A stretch of DNA of 37,661 nucleotides from Candidatus Poribacteria bacterium (GTDB lineage: Bacteria > Poribacteria > WGA-4E > WGA-3G). Numbering within the stretch: position 1 is the first letter of the stretch; the number at the start of each line of letters is the position of its first letter. Positions 27,892 through 37,554 of the stretch are shown piece by piece. The translations under genes were made by a program, and so were the position numbers. Below the pieces are notes generated by a model. The model ran no database searches. It was not told the DNA's origin and saw only the letters and a program-made list of their open reading frames with translations. The stretch covers positions 1-37,661 of the forward strand of contig JAGFCA010000058.1 of assembly GCA_022394755.1 (NCBI GenBank), given 5' to 3'.

Positions 27892-28848
27892 CTACTTATT
27901 AAACACTTTTTCACGATGGTATTCCATAGCTTCTTGAGCAGGATATTCTTCGTGTTTTCTTGGTAATAGTATATGACTACCTATTAGAGATTTTAACAAC
28001 AACGGGTCAGGTCCACGTTCTACTAATAAATCTGATACAATTACTGTATAGTCATTGTTCAGAGAGATTAATCCTTTGTCAAATGTCCAATGGTGTAAAT
28101 GACAAAGAGAAATTCCATTCCTAACATCATCATTTCCTGACACACTGAAAGGGATAATATGGGCTGCCTCGGTGACACTAACATTGTCCAGAGTCATGAT
28201 ATGTAATCGACATACAACACATGTATAATCGTAAATACTCATAATTGCTCGACGGAAAGCGGCTTTTCGTACACTCTTATTTGTTTTGAACGGTATGAAT
28301 TTCTCGCCAGCTGAAAATGCATTTCTTACTTGTTCAAGTATCTTTTGGCTATACTCACCAATCTTGTATTCTTCAATAATAAGTTCGGCTATTTCTTGCT
28401 TTCTGTCGGCAAAATACTTCTCAATAAGCGATTGTCGTATTAATTCTCTACTTTCTGGTTGTTTAAGAATGTCAAACAGATCATCATTAAAATACCCATA
28501 GGCAATAATCTCACGAAGTCGTGTAACAGTTTTAATTTGAGTGGTAACCTGCAATGCTTTTTCGAATTCAGGATTTGCCTGATGATGCCAGAATCCTTTT
28601 TTCTTTAAATGGAAAAAAGGCATCGCAAGATTCGGTTCTCGATCAGTGATTATAGACCAATATCTAATAAAAGTTTCGTATAATTCTGCTGATGGATTGA
28701 TTTTGTTCTCACTCACTTTCCCTTGTTCAATCAATTCGATTATTGACAACAATAGTATAGGTTGGTGTGGAGCAATACCACTTGCTTTGTCAATGTTTAA
28801 ATCTGTTAGTTCTTGAATATATTTTTGAATGATTTTATTATCAGTCAT
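27892..28848 (-). CDS. HNH endonuclease with N-terminal modified-DNA-binding-like domain
   Basis: This is a predicted type IV-style restriction enzyme of 318 aa. The N-terminal domain (about residues 1-150) has IAPHQPILLLSIIELIEQG, then PFFHLKKKGFW (77-87), the pattern of the sulfur-binding domain of ScoMcrA-type enzymes, which bind phosphorothioate DNA. The C-terminal HNH_2-type nuclease has C210-x2-C213, EAAHIIPF with H230, N244, SLCHLHHWTFDKG (C249, H252/H253, F256-D257) and is complete. It should cleave DNA bearing a modification. No dnd/ssp phosphorothioation genes are in the window. It is transcribed away from the DISARM-like operon with a 517-bp gap. Whether it reads sulfur, methyl or other modification is unknown. 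Confidence 0.8.
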   Translation of the reverse strand: MTDNKIIQKYIQELTDLNIDKASGIAPHQPILLLSIIELIEQGKVSENKINPSAELYETFIRYWSIITDREPNLAMPFFHLKKKGFWHHQANPEFEKALQVTTQIKTVTRLREIIAYGYFNDDLFDILKQPESRELIRQSLIEKYFADRKQEIAELIIEEYKIGEYSQKILEQVRNAFSAGEKFIPFKTNKSVRKAAFRRAIMSIYDYTCVVCRLHIMTLDNVSVTEAAHIIPFSVSGNDDVRNGISLCHLHHWTFDKGLISLNNDYTVIVSDLLVERGPDPLLLKSLIGSHILLPRKHEEYPAQEAMEYHREKVFNK

Positions 28849-29365
28849 TTATATACCATTCAATAAATAAAGATATAAAAAACAATTAATACAATTGTCT
28901 GTTAATGGAAGCGTAGCCATATTCAATTTTAACAAACAATGTCAGAAAAGCCTATAAATATCGCTGTAATATCAAAAGAATTGTTGGTTAAAAATAATAG
29001 GTCCAAGTGGTCTAATGTAAAACCGTTGGCACTACATTACCGATTATATCAAAAATTAACTTTCCTTATTCCTTATAAGTAATATTATTTTTTATAAGTA
29101 ATTCAACATTTGTCTCAAAAAGTTACTGTTACAGAAATACCTTCATTAATTCAACTCGGATGCTCCACTAATGGTTAGTCCACACTATTTTAAAGGTTTC
29201 TATTCTGTAGGATCCGCTTCTTTGGAGCGAAATTACATCGCTTCAATTAATCTTAGTCTGGACTATCCACTAGGTAATATGATACATCAAAGACTGAATC
29301 TTTATAATGTCTAGTGTTGACTTTTCTTATCATCTATTCTATAATTTGGATAAAGGGAGTATATT
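28849..29365. other. Divergent intergenic region of the defence island
   Basis: This 517-bp region separates the HNH gene from the acetyltransferase-ABC operon and must hold both promoters. A TAGTCCA/TGGACTA pair (about 29176 and 29263) and a GAAGCG/CGCTTC-like region between them hint at secondary structure, but nothing matches a known riboswitch. A 47-codon ATG ORF at 28939-29082 has no ribosome site. Confidence 0.45.
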
Positions 29366-31177
29366 ATGACTAAAAGTCACACCGCAGAAGTTATAAAAAT
29401 CACCTATTCAAAACCTCCACCGATGAAATCCCTTGTATACCTATTGGAAGACTCAAAAGAAGAAAAGAAAATTAATATTCCACGATCAGCATGTGTGAAA
29501 AAAGGAGATATCATTGAAGTTAATGGTGATAATGTATTTGTAATATGTAAATCTACAGATGGAAAAGCACAAATCCTTCCATACTATTCAGAAATGGATA
29601 AGGTACATTTAGGTGATTTAATCATACCTGTAAGAATTAAAGAAATCACTGAACCTGACGAATTTGAAGCATTTTGTAATTTGCAATTCCATCATTATAG
29701 AGGTAAAGCTCTATTTGGACGACACGCTCCTTTAGTTGTATGCATTTCACATCCCTTATTACCTTCTGTTGTAGGATATATCGAATTAACTACACCATTC
29801 TTAGTCTCAAAACCACGCCATTACTTCTTCGACACAACCTGCAAACTCAACGGTACAAGTTGGAATCAATGGAATCAAGCAACCTCAAGGAAGTATATCT
29901 CACTTTTTGTTCGTATAGCTCGATGTGTAGTCCATCCAGAACTTCAAGGAACTGGTATTGGACAAATATTAGTCAAACATTCAATACAGTTTGCCCAAAG
30001 ACACTGGCAAAGCGGTGGCTACCAACCTTATGTGTTGGAAATATGTGCAGACATGCTTCGTTATGTACCTTTTGCAGAAAACGCTGGAATGAAATATATT
30101 GGAGAAACAGAAGGCAATCGACATCGAATTGTCAAAGATTTCGATTATCTAATTAAAAACATCAGCAGATACGAGAAAAAGGATATATTACCAGGTGATT
30201 CATGTGGAATTGTTGATGCTAAGAGATCGCAATTTCAAGCATTGATTAACACAAACAGTAGTGGAAATTATGATGAAGCTATAACTGATTTAAAAAAACA
30301 AATTCTTCGTCCTACATTAAAAGGCGATGCTAAATTCAAGACTGTTATTTCATATCCAAAACCTGTATATATTAAGGGACTTCATCCTGACGCAGATGAA
30401 TTCATTCAGAAAAGGCTTATTGATCTTAACATTTCTCATAGTAACAAAACTAACTACAAACTTAAAGAACCAATTGCAACCCCAATTGTATTTAAGAAAG
30501 TTGAAGTGAATTTTTCTAAACAGGTTCCACGTACTAAACTAACTAATCAAGTAGAAAGGGCGTTTGGAACATCATTAGATACTTTTGAACATACTATCTT
30601 TCAATCGTTAGATTTTTCTATAGATCCTGAATCAATCTGTCTAATTACTGGTATATCCGGTACAGGTAAGAGTACTTTGCTGAAATTGTTAAACAACGAA
30701 ATTCAAATGACTAAAGGAAAGATTTTGATACCAGATGAAGCTGAAATTACAACATTATCTCCAATTGGTTCTAAAAAACCTTTGATAGATGTTTTGGGTA
30801 AAGGTAATATGAATCGAGGAATTGAATTGATGAATTCAGTTGGTCTTTCTGAAGCATATTTATATGTAAAATCGTTTCAAGAATTAAGTACCGGACAAAA
30901 ATACCGTGCCATGTTAGCCTTTCTGTTTTCTAAAGATAGTAATGTATGGTTATTAGATGAATTTTGCGAGAGTTTAGACCCAATCACAAGCAAACTAGTT
31001 TCAAAAAAATTATGGACTACAGCGAAAAAACACAGGTCAACTGTAATTGTATGTTCTACAGATTATCAGCAATTCTTGGATACTCTGTGTCCGGATCAAA
31101 TTATACTTTTACAAGGTATGACAAGTTATAGAATTTTCACATTAGAAGAATTTCAAGAATTTAATTCAAACATATAA
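29366..31177 (+). CDS. GNAT acetyltransferase fused to ABC ATPase (COG2401-like)
   Basis: This 603-aa fusion is cytoplasmic, with no membrane helices. AAGGGAG lies 7 nt before the ATG. Residues about 1-90 form a beta-rich N-terminal domain. A GNAT acetyltransferase follows (about 95-260), with the acetyl-CoA motif VVHPELQGTGIGQILVKHS near residue 190. An ABC-type ATPase is C-terminal: Walker A GISGTGKST near 428, signature LSTGQKYRAML near 506, Walker B VWLLDEF near 526. The usual switch histidine appears replaced (VIVCSTDYQ). This architecture matches COG2401 (ABC-type ATPase fused to acetyltransferase). COG2401 function is not established to my knowledge. First gene of a tight operon with DrmE-like and DrmA-like genes; a sensing or modifying role in defence is inferred. 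Confidence 0.75.
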   Translation: MTKSHTAEVIKITYSKPPPMKSLVYLLEDSKEEKKINIPRSACVKKGDIIEVNGDNVFVICKSTDGKAQILPYYSEMDKVHLGDLIIPVRIKEITEPDEFEAFCNLQFHHYRGKALFGRHAPLVVCISHPLLPSVVGYIELTTPFLVSKPRHYFFDTTCKLNGTSWNQWNQATSRKYISLFVRIARCVVHPELQGTGIGQILVKHSIQFAQRHWQSGGYQPYVLEICADMLRYVPFAENAGMKYIGETEGNRHRIVKDFDYLIKNISRYEKKDILPGDSCGIVDAKRSQFQALINTNSSGNYDEAITDLKKQILRPTLKGDAKFKTVISYPKPVYIKGLHPDADEFIQKRLIDLNISHSNKTNYKLKEPIATPIVFKKVEVNFSKQVPRTKLTNQVERAFGTSLDTFEHTIFQSLDFSIDPESICLITGISGTGKSTLLKLLNNEIQMTKGKILIPDEAEITTLSPIGSKKPLIDVLGKGNMNRGIELMNSVGLSEAYLYVKSFQELSTGQKYRAMLAFLFSKDSNVWLLDEFCESLDPITSKLVSKKLWTTAKKHRSTVIVCSTDYQQFLDTLCPDQIILLQGMTSYRIFTLEEFQEFNSNI

Positions 31178-31210
31178 TTGAACTCTCACTTTCTAAATAA
31201 GGCAATTGAT

Positions 31211-33703
31211 ATGTTAAATGATAACTACTGGCATGAAGTGTTGAAAATACTTGACCACTTCGACTCCAGTCAAGATGATTTTTTCTGTCAAGTTTGGGGA
31301 AACAAACGTCTGTGTTATGAAAATGGAAACTATACTATTGATGATTTTGATAAGTATTGTGCACAATTAGCATGTTCTGCCCATAGTCAAGAGAAACCTT
31401 TATTAATTGTCTTACCAGATGAATTACCACATCGAATTCCTGTATTATTTGCTACAGTGTTACTACGTCACGCATATTATAATCTGAATTCAACTAGGAT
31501 ACCTCAAAGCGTGATCTATTTTGGTCTTATGGCAAGCATTCGAGAACATCTATTAAAAACGTCGTGTGGTGACTATACACTTAGTATGTTATTCGATCAA
31601 ATCAACTTAAAGAAAAGGAAAGATTCATACTTACCAAATAGTAATCTACCTAATCCACTTCCTCCTGTAGTTTTTTCTAATATACCAACCAATCCCGATT
31701 CAATAATTGACACATACAATCCTTCGTGGTGTTTTATAGACCTTGGAAATGGTGATCGGGTTAATTGGTTTCCTTTAGGTTTAGCTGCCCTTCAACAAAG
31801 ACAAATTCATGCCATAGCCTGCATTCAAAATCCATTATCTGAAACAATCCGCTTATGTGAAAAAGAAGGTTGGCAGGTATTCCGTTGGCCACATTCAATA
31901 ATTGATGGATGTGATTCAACCTCAGTTGAACCATTGATTTTAGATGGTGATACCATCAACTTACATTCAAAGATGTATAAAGAGGTAAATAGAGTATTAT
32001 ATGCGGCATCAAGAGAAGCAGAAGGAAGCATCGCCTCAAATTCTATCACAGTTATCCGGAAGTATATTAGTGGTCTGGAGCAACTCAATGTGCCTTATCA
32101 ATTCTATGAAGCAGAAAGTTCAAGTTATTGGGGTATTTACTCTCTATCGAATTCTAAAGAAACAGTATATCAATTTATTAACAGTCTGCAAACTGAAGGC
32201 AATCCCCTTGGAGAAATATTATATAAATGTTATCAGACTTTAGTAGAAATTCATGACCAACTTCAATCTATGGATGAACCACCTTTGTGGAAAGTTCTAA
32301 CTAATTACTGCATGCAAGAAATCTCATCAGATAGCATAAGAATACTTATTTTTTCCAGTGAAGAACGAAAAAGGTTATTTTCTCTAGCATTATTAGCATA
32401 TTATGGCATTTCAACAGAAGACCTAAACTCAATCAATGTTTGGATTGTAAGTATAAGACAATTTAATCAATGGCAACGATTTCGTGAATACCATCATGTT
32501 CAAGAAAAAGTAGATACTTATGACATTCCACCTATAGATAGGATATGGTATCCACTATTTATAGGTATTCCTCGTAACCATGCTAGATATGCCTCAATAT
32601 TCAGACTTGATACATTAACTGTTTTACTGTATCCGCATCAGATTAATTCATTTAAATACAGTATTGAGGAATGTGAACAAGCCTTGCAAGAGAAACACCC
32701 CAACAATCTTAAAACACTGCAAACGTTTAATCAAGATGTAAGAAGTATAGTTAACAAACAAGAAATGATAGATAAATCTCAACGTATACTTACAACTACA
32801 CCACACCAATGGAAAGTCGAAGAAAGTAAAAAGATCTCTATTCCTGAAATAAAAAAGATATTTGATATTGAAGACCGCGTTGAAGAAATTGCTTGGCTAA
32901 TGAAGGAAGATGATTATACAACTCTTGATGAGAAACAGTTGAGAGAACAATCATCCTTAGAAGATGGAGATAAACATCAAACTACTTTAACGACAGATAA
33001 AATTATGAATATCACATTTATTGAAGGATTCAATATTCAGTTCCCACAATACGCTACGGTTCAACTCGTATTACGAACCAATAAAGGGTTAGAGTTAGAA
33101 AAACGTGAACGTACTGCATGTTCACTTCGACCAAATGACATTGTACTGTACATCCATGGACAGCGTCGACAGAATCTTTATCAACTTATCGTTTCAAGAG
33201 TTCATGCCCATCCATCTATTGCCCTATCTGTTAATCTTATTCAAAAATGGCAAGAAGAGATTTCGAATTGTGTTAAAGGTTCCAGTATGGACCTTGATAA
33301 GATATTAACTAATATAAGACATCTTGGGAGTAAAATAGAAACCTCCCAAGCCATACGATTGTGGGTTGATGGGCAAGTTTTGTGTCCAAAAAACCCTTTG
33401 GATTTAGAACGGATTGCTAAAATTTTGGAGATGCCATTTACTCTACAGTACCATAAAGAAATTGCACGTGCAGCTACTCGTCTGCGTGGTGTTCATATAG
33501 GACTATCACGGCGTTTGAATCAATGGTTACAACAAGGTGCTGTCGAAACAAGACCAGATCAAATCAATGATCTAATTGATCCTGAATTGGGAATCACATT
33601 CAATGATTTCAAAGATGCTCTATGTTTACTAACAGTCAAAAATGTGAAAGAAGAACAAGGGATTTTCTTAATCTCAGATTTAGGTCAGTTATTAAAGGAG
33701 TAA
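31211..33703 (+). CDS. Large protein, possibly DrmE-like
   Basis: This protein has 830 aa from ATG 31211, which has TAAGG about 9 nt upstream; TTG 31178, directly after the previous stop codon, adds 11 residues. I see no complete NTPase or nuclease motif set. The N-terminal third contains LIVLPDELPHRIPVLFATVLLRHAYYNL and a Rossmann-like strand FIDLGNGDR; the middle has ILIFSSEERKRLFSLALLAY and RYASIFRLDTLTVLLYPHQ. The C-terminal 220 residues include SLRPNDIVLYIHG, then IRLWVDGQVLCPKN and TRLRGVHIGLSRRLNQWL. Size, position just before a DrmA-like helicase, and these features resemble DrmE of class 2 DISARM. That match is from memory and uncertain; treat as unknown otherwise. The helicase ATG follows after 5 nt. 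Confidence 0.55.
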   Translation: MLNDNYWHEVLKILDHFDSSQDDFFCQVWGNKRLCYENGNYTIDDFDKYCAQLACSAHSQEKPLLIVLPDELPHRIPVLFATVLLRHAYYNLNSTRIPQSVIYFGLMASIREHLLKTSCGDYTLSMLFDQINLKKRKDSYLPNSNLPNPLPPVVFSNIPTNPDSIIDTYNPSWCFIDLGNGDRVNWFPLGLAALQQRQIHAIACIQNPLSETIRLCEKEGWQVFRWPHSIIDGCDSTSVEPLILDGDTINLHSKMYKEVNRVLYAASREAEGSIASNSITVIRKYISGLEQLNVPYQFYEAESSSYWGIYSLSNSKETVYQFINSLQTEGNPLGEILYKCYQTLVEIHDQLQSMDEPPLWKVLTNYCMQEISSDSIRILIFSSEERKRLFSLALLAYYGISTEDLNSINVWIVSIRQFNQWQRFREYHHVQEKVDTYDIPPIDRIWYPLFIGIPRNHARYASIFRLDTLTVLLYPHQINSFKYSIEECEQALQEKHPNNLKTLQTFNQDVRSIVNKQEMIDKSQRILTTTPHQWKVEESKKISIPEIKKIFDIEDRVEEIAWLMKEDDYTTLDEKQLREQSSLEDGDKHQTTLTTDKIMNITFIEGFNIQFPQYATVQLVLRTNKGLELEKRERTACSLRPNDIVLYIHGQRRQNLYQLIVSRVHAHPSIALSVNLIQKWQEEISNCVKGSSMDLDKILTNIRHLGSKIETSQAIRLWVDGQVLCPKNPLDLERIAKILEMPFTLQYHKEIARAATRLRGVHIGLSRRLNQWLQQGAVETRPDQINDLIDPELGITFNDFKDALCLLTVKNVKEEQGIFLISDLGQLLKE

Positions 33704-33708
33704 ATTCT

Positions 33709-36700
33709 ATGAATGAAAATTGGACACCAGAGGAAGAGGAAAATCTTGCAAACTATATTGCAGAGCAGGTAATCGGTAAAGCCTCTGGTAGATTGGAAGA
33801 CTACTGTCTTTTTAATATGCCTCGTGATCGATATTTTGTTGGTAACCTTCGATCTGGAGCAGCAGAGAATGATGAGAATGTAAGCAATTTACCCATTGAT
33901 TTGCGGAATAAATTGTGTCCAACTGCATTCGGAGCAGAGTTTTTGGTACATCCTCAAAACGGTAGGTTGAAGATAAAAGTAACCATACAATGGACATGTT
34001 ACTATCGAATATTCCCGTCTCTTGTAGAACAACTCGAATTCCAAGGTCATTTCAGGTATAGAGATGCACAGGCTAACACGAAGATTAAAGTCAGAGATTC
34101 AAATGATACCACTGAAAATGGTGCAATAGAAGATGAGGAAGAAAAAGAAACACGATTGAATCTTGAAACCGAACGACAGCAAGCACATGATGAAAGTAAG
34201 GATAAACAACCTTCAAAAGACACACTTTGTCTACGATTTCAAAAAATACAATGTAAGGCAATTGGAGATATCTTTCTTCAAGAAAATACTGATGGAATTT
34301 ATGAAATTAATTTGTCCGATCTTGAACATGCCCTTGACACCGAATTCAAGCGAATTCAACAGATTGTGAATGCAGACAAAGAACGATTACGTACTATTGA
34401 TAAGGATTTAGACAATCAAATTAATATCACCAGCACAGCATTAAGTTCTGAAAGTGAATATACGCGTTTCAAAGATCAACATGTAAACGAAATCCCTCTT
34501 TCTTGGAATTGGGATCTGGAAGTTGAATGTAACAAATATGATAACATTTCAAATCCTAAACAGTCTGATAATCTACTTATATCAATCAATTTTATCAATA
34601 TGTCCCCAATGCTTGACAGTTCCTTGACACGCGAGAATTTCTTCTTTGATACTTCTGCTGAGTTCCGTTTAATTGAAGGTGAAGTCTTACCTTTCACTTT
34701 AGAACTTGCCCCCCGAGGATTCCGTTATGATCGTAATCTTTGGGGACGCGGCTTTAACTGTGCAGTTGAAAAGTTAGAAGATACAAAATATCGTACTACA
34801 CATACCCCTCACTACTCTCAGAAACGTTATTTAACTCAAACTGAACCATCTGCCCCATTTGAAGAATTATCGAGTAAACCAATTCCAATTCTTGAATCAA
34901 TTTTATCTGCAATGAATGAAAGTCTTACTACTTGGGACACTGAAGAAGCTAATTATCGTAGAAGTTTTGGTAATCTATGGGACACACATTTTAAGGAAGA
35001 ATTTGACCGGGACAAGAATCAATTTCAAACAGAAATAAGAAATTTTGAGCAAGGATTGGAACTGATCCGTGTTAACCCAGATATCCAACTCGCTTTTCAA
35101 CTAACAAATGAAGCTTTTAGTCGCGCTGGCAATCATCCTTTACCGAGTAAACGAAAAAAGGAATGGAGACTTTTTCAGATTGTCTTTCTCGTTAGTCAAA
35201 TTCCCGGTATTACTGCTTTTGGTCAGACTAATGATTCTTATATATCAGAACGAGAAATGGTTGACATCATCTATTTTCCTACTGGAGGAGGTAAAACTGA
35301 AGCATATCTGGGAGTTCTTGTCTTTCACTGCTTCTTTGATAGACTTCGTGGAAAACGGGCAGGTGTAACGGCTTGGACACGTTTCCCATTGAGGTTATTA
35401 ACTTTACAACAGACCCAACGGATGGCAGATATAATTGGAGCTGCAGAATTGGTTCGCTGTGAACAATCGGATCCACGTCTTATTGATAAAGGTATTGCGG
35501 GATTTGCAGTCGGCTACTTTGTTGGTAAGGAAGGTACTCCAAACGAATTATTAGATATTAGTAAAAAACCTAAATACACACCTGAAGAATCTCTTCATTG
35601 GAGTCATGCAGTAGATAAAGAATACCGTCAACGATGGAAACGTGTCGTTACTTGTCCATCCTGTCGAACAAATTCTATTCAAGTTGATTTGGATCAAGAA
35701 ACTGTTCGTTTACGTCATCGATGTGTTAATGGAAATTGTGCCTTTCCCAATGGTCTACTCCCTATATATGTAATTGACAATGAAATCTATCGTTACCTCC
35801 CATCTGTTATTGTAGGAACAATTGATAAATTAGCAGGATTAGGAAACCAGCGCAAATTCTCGCTAATATTCGGACAGGTAACAGGTTATTGCACAAAACA
35901 TGGGTACTACAAAGGCAAATGCTGTCAAAAAGAGTGTAATGACTCAAAACGACTTATTAATAAAATTCCAACAGGTATTTCTGGACCAACGCTTTTTATT
36001 CAAGATGAATTACACTTATTACGTGAAGGTCTTGGAACATTTGATGCACACTATGAAACTTTTACACAGGAATTACTAAAAAAATTCGGACAGACAGACT
36101 CATTAAAAATAATTGCCTCTTCGGCAACAATTGAGGCGTTTGAAAGACAGGTGGAACATCTTTATGGTCGAACGAAAGAACAATCACGCGTTTTTCCCGG
36201 ACCGGGTCCCACTCTTGGGAGTTCTTTTTACGCCAAAACACAAGATTATGCCCAGAGGATTTTTTATGGCATCATTCCACATAATAAGACACTTCTCAAC
36301 TCAGTATTGGAATTATTACAATATTATCATGAAACTCTTCAAACGTTGCAACAGACAACTGGTTATGATTCAAACCCGTATAATGGTAGTCTTCAACCAG
36401 ATACTCCTGAATGGAATAATCTAATCGACAATTATATTACTTCGCTGGCATATTTCCTTGCCACCCGTGATCTTAGTTCGATTCATACCGACTTAGAAAA
36501 CTCAGTAAATACAGAATTACAGCGCAAAGGGTATCGTCAACTTGAAATTTCGGAAATGACTGGAAGTACTTCTACTTCTGAAGTGACAGATATCCTTGAA
36601 AAGGTAGAAAGACCTTGTCCACCCCCAGGTGAAACACCTGACTCTATCTTAGCAACAAGCATGATTAGCCATGGTGTAGACGTAGACCGATTCAACGGAA

Positions 36701-37269
36701 TGTTATTTTATGGAATGCCGAGGCAAAATGCTGAATACATTCAGGCCTCTAGTCGAATTGGACGCCAACATGTTGGACTAGTACTAATGTGTTTACATCC
36801 CGGTCGTGAACGAGACCAAAGTCATTATACATATTTCACGAAATTCCACGAGTTTTTAGGACAATTTATTGAACCTGTGGCAATAAATCGGTGGTCTAAG
36901 TTTAGTGTTAAGCGTACATTACCTGGCTTATTCATGAGCGTTCTGCTCCAATATATCGCAAACTCATCTGAAGAAGGAAATCCAAACTTATATTACATGC
37001 TTAACTATGTAAAAAAACAAATTAGTAGTGGAACATTGACTGCAGAGGATTTTATTCCACTACTTGAAAAAGCATACGGTGTCACTGATCCAAAGAATGA
37101 GACTGAAAGAGGATTCTGTGACGAAATCCAGCAACATGTAAGACATTTCTTAGATCAAATCATCGGGGCAGGAAGTCATGAACTATTTGTGTCAAACGCT
37201 CTAATCCCTCGTCCAATGAGAAGTCTGCGCGATGTAGACGAAGTAATTGAGATCGAATTAGAAAATTGA
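33709..37269 (+). CDS. drmA: DISARM-type helicase DrmA-like
   Basis: This is a superfamily 2 helicase of 1186 aa. ATG 33709 was chosen because AAAGGAG lies 8 nt upstream; the longer reading from 33622 overlaps the previous gene and lacks a site. The N-terminal half (1-500) has no known catalytic domain and includes an acidic, charged stretch near 140-175. Walker A PTGGGKTEAYLG lies near 523, LRLLTLQQTQRM near 565, a zinc cluster CPSC...CVNGNC near 648-676, a second Cys set GYCTKHGYYKGKCCQKEC near 730-745, motif II QDELHLLREGLGTFDAHYE near 764, SSATIE near 803, and LATSMISHGVDVDRF with QASSRIGRQ near 985-1018. QDELH and the zinc clusters are DrmA hallmarks. In DISARM it works with DrmB to recognise and act on phage DNA. 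Complete and likely active. Confidence 0.78.
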   Translation: MNENWTPEEEENLANYIAEQVIGKASGRLEDYCLFNMPRDRYFVGNLRSGAAENDENVSNLPIDLRNKLCPTAFGAEFLVHPQNGRLKIKVTIQWTCYYRIFPSLVEQLEFQGHFRYRDAQANTKIKVRDSNDTTENGAIEDEEEKETRLNLETERQQAHDESKDKQPSKDTLCLRFQKIQCKAIGDIFLQENTDGIYEINLSDLEHALDTEFKRIQQIVNADKERLRTIDKDLDNQINITSTALSSESEYTRFKDQHVNEIPLSWNWDLEVECNKYDNISNPKQSDNLLISINFINMSPMLDSSLTRENFFFDTSAEFRLIEGEVLPFTLELAPRGFRYDRNLWGRGFNCAVEKLEDTKYRTTHTPHYSQKRYLTQTEPSAPFEELSSKPIPILESILSAMNESLTTWDTEEANYRRSFGNLWDTHFKEEFDRDKNQFQTEIRNFEQGLELIRVNPDIQLAFQLTNEAFSRAGNHPLPSKRKKEWRLFQIVFLVSQIPGITAFGQTNDSYISEREMVDIIYFPTGGGKTEAYLGVLVFHCFFDRLRGKRAGVTAWTRFPLRLLTLQQTQRMADIIGAAELVRCEQSDPRLIDKGIAGFAVGYFVGKEGTPNELLDISKKPKYTPEESLHWSHAVDKEYRQRWKRVVTCPSCRTNSIQVDLDQETVRLRHRCVNGNCAFPNGLLPIYVIDNEIYRYLPSVIVGTIDKLAGLGNQRKFSLIFGQVTGYCTKHGYYKGKCCQKECNDSKRLINKIPTGISGPTLFIQDELHLLREGLGTFDAHYETFTQELLKKFGQTDSLKIIASSATIEAFERQVEHLYGRTKEQSRVFPGPGPTLGSSFYAKTQDYAQRIFYGIIPHNKTLLNSVLELLQYYHETLQTLQQTTGYDSNPYNGSLQPDTPEWNNLIDNYITSLAYFLATRDLSSIHTDLENSVNTELQRKGYRQLEISEMTGSTSTSEVTDILEKVERPCPPPGETPDSILATSMISHGVDVDRFNGMLFYGMPRQNAEYIQASSRIGRQHVGLVLMCLHPGRERDQSHYTYFTKFHEFLGQFIEPVAINRWSKFSVKRTLPGLFMSVLLQYIANSSEEGNPNLYYMLNYVKKQISSGTLTAEDFIPLLEKAYGVTDPKNETERGFCDEIQQHVRHFLDQIIGAGSHELFVSNALIPRPMRSLRDVDEVIEIELEN

Positions 37270-37305
37270 ATTTTAATTTAATCTATTTAATACGGAGAAT
37301 TTGAT

Positions 37306-37554
37306 ATGGTAATGACGAGAGGAAAGCATCAAATATTATTTAATTATCTACCTGGAAAGACATTCGATTTTGATAGATCAAATCGTCTGGCGAAACTGAC
37401 ATCAATTCGTGGAATACAACAGAACGATATGAATATAAAGTTGGTGTTGAAAGCGATCGAACGATATAGTTCCGCATGGCATGAACATTTAGCAGGTATT
37501 TTTCATAAACCACGTCCAGATCAATTTGTTTTGTTACAACCTACTAGTGCTTAG
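37306..37554 (+). CDS. Small protein downstream of the helicase, unknown family
   Basis: This 82-aa protein starts at ATG 37306 with GGAGA 7 nt upstream, 36 nt after the helicase stop, so it belongs to the same operon. Rich in basic and aromatic residues (MTRGKHQILFNYLPGKTFDF; YSSAWHEHLAGIF). I do not recognise it. It does not match the start of DrmB as I know it. The in-frame stop at 37552-37554 is followed by another stop, so simple readthrough does not extend it; a frameshifted continuation to the window edge is open but hydrophobic and not convincing. It could be a small regulatory or accessory subunit, or a truncated gene. Confidence 0.55.
   Translation: MVMTRGKHQILFNYLPGKTFDFDRSNRLAKLTSIRGIQQNDMNIKLVLKAIERYSSAWHEHLAGIFHKPRPDQFVLLQPTSA

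Noticed and set aside
28939..29082. 47-codon ATG ORF in the divergent defence-island gap (starts MSEKPINIAV)
   Set aside because: No ribosome site, no recognisable homology, and AT-rich surroundings make chance ORFs of this size common.
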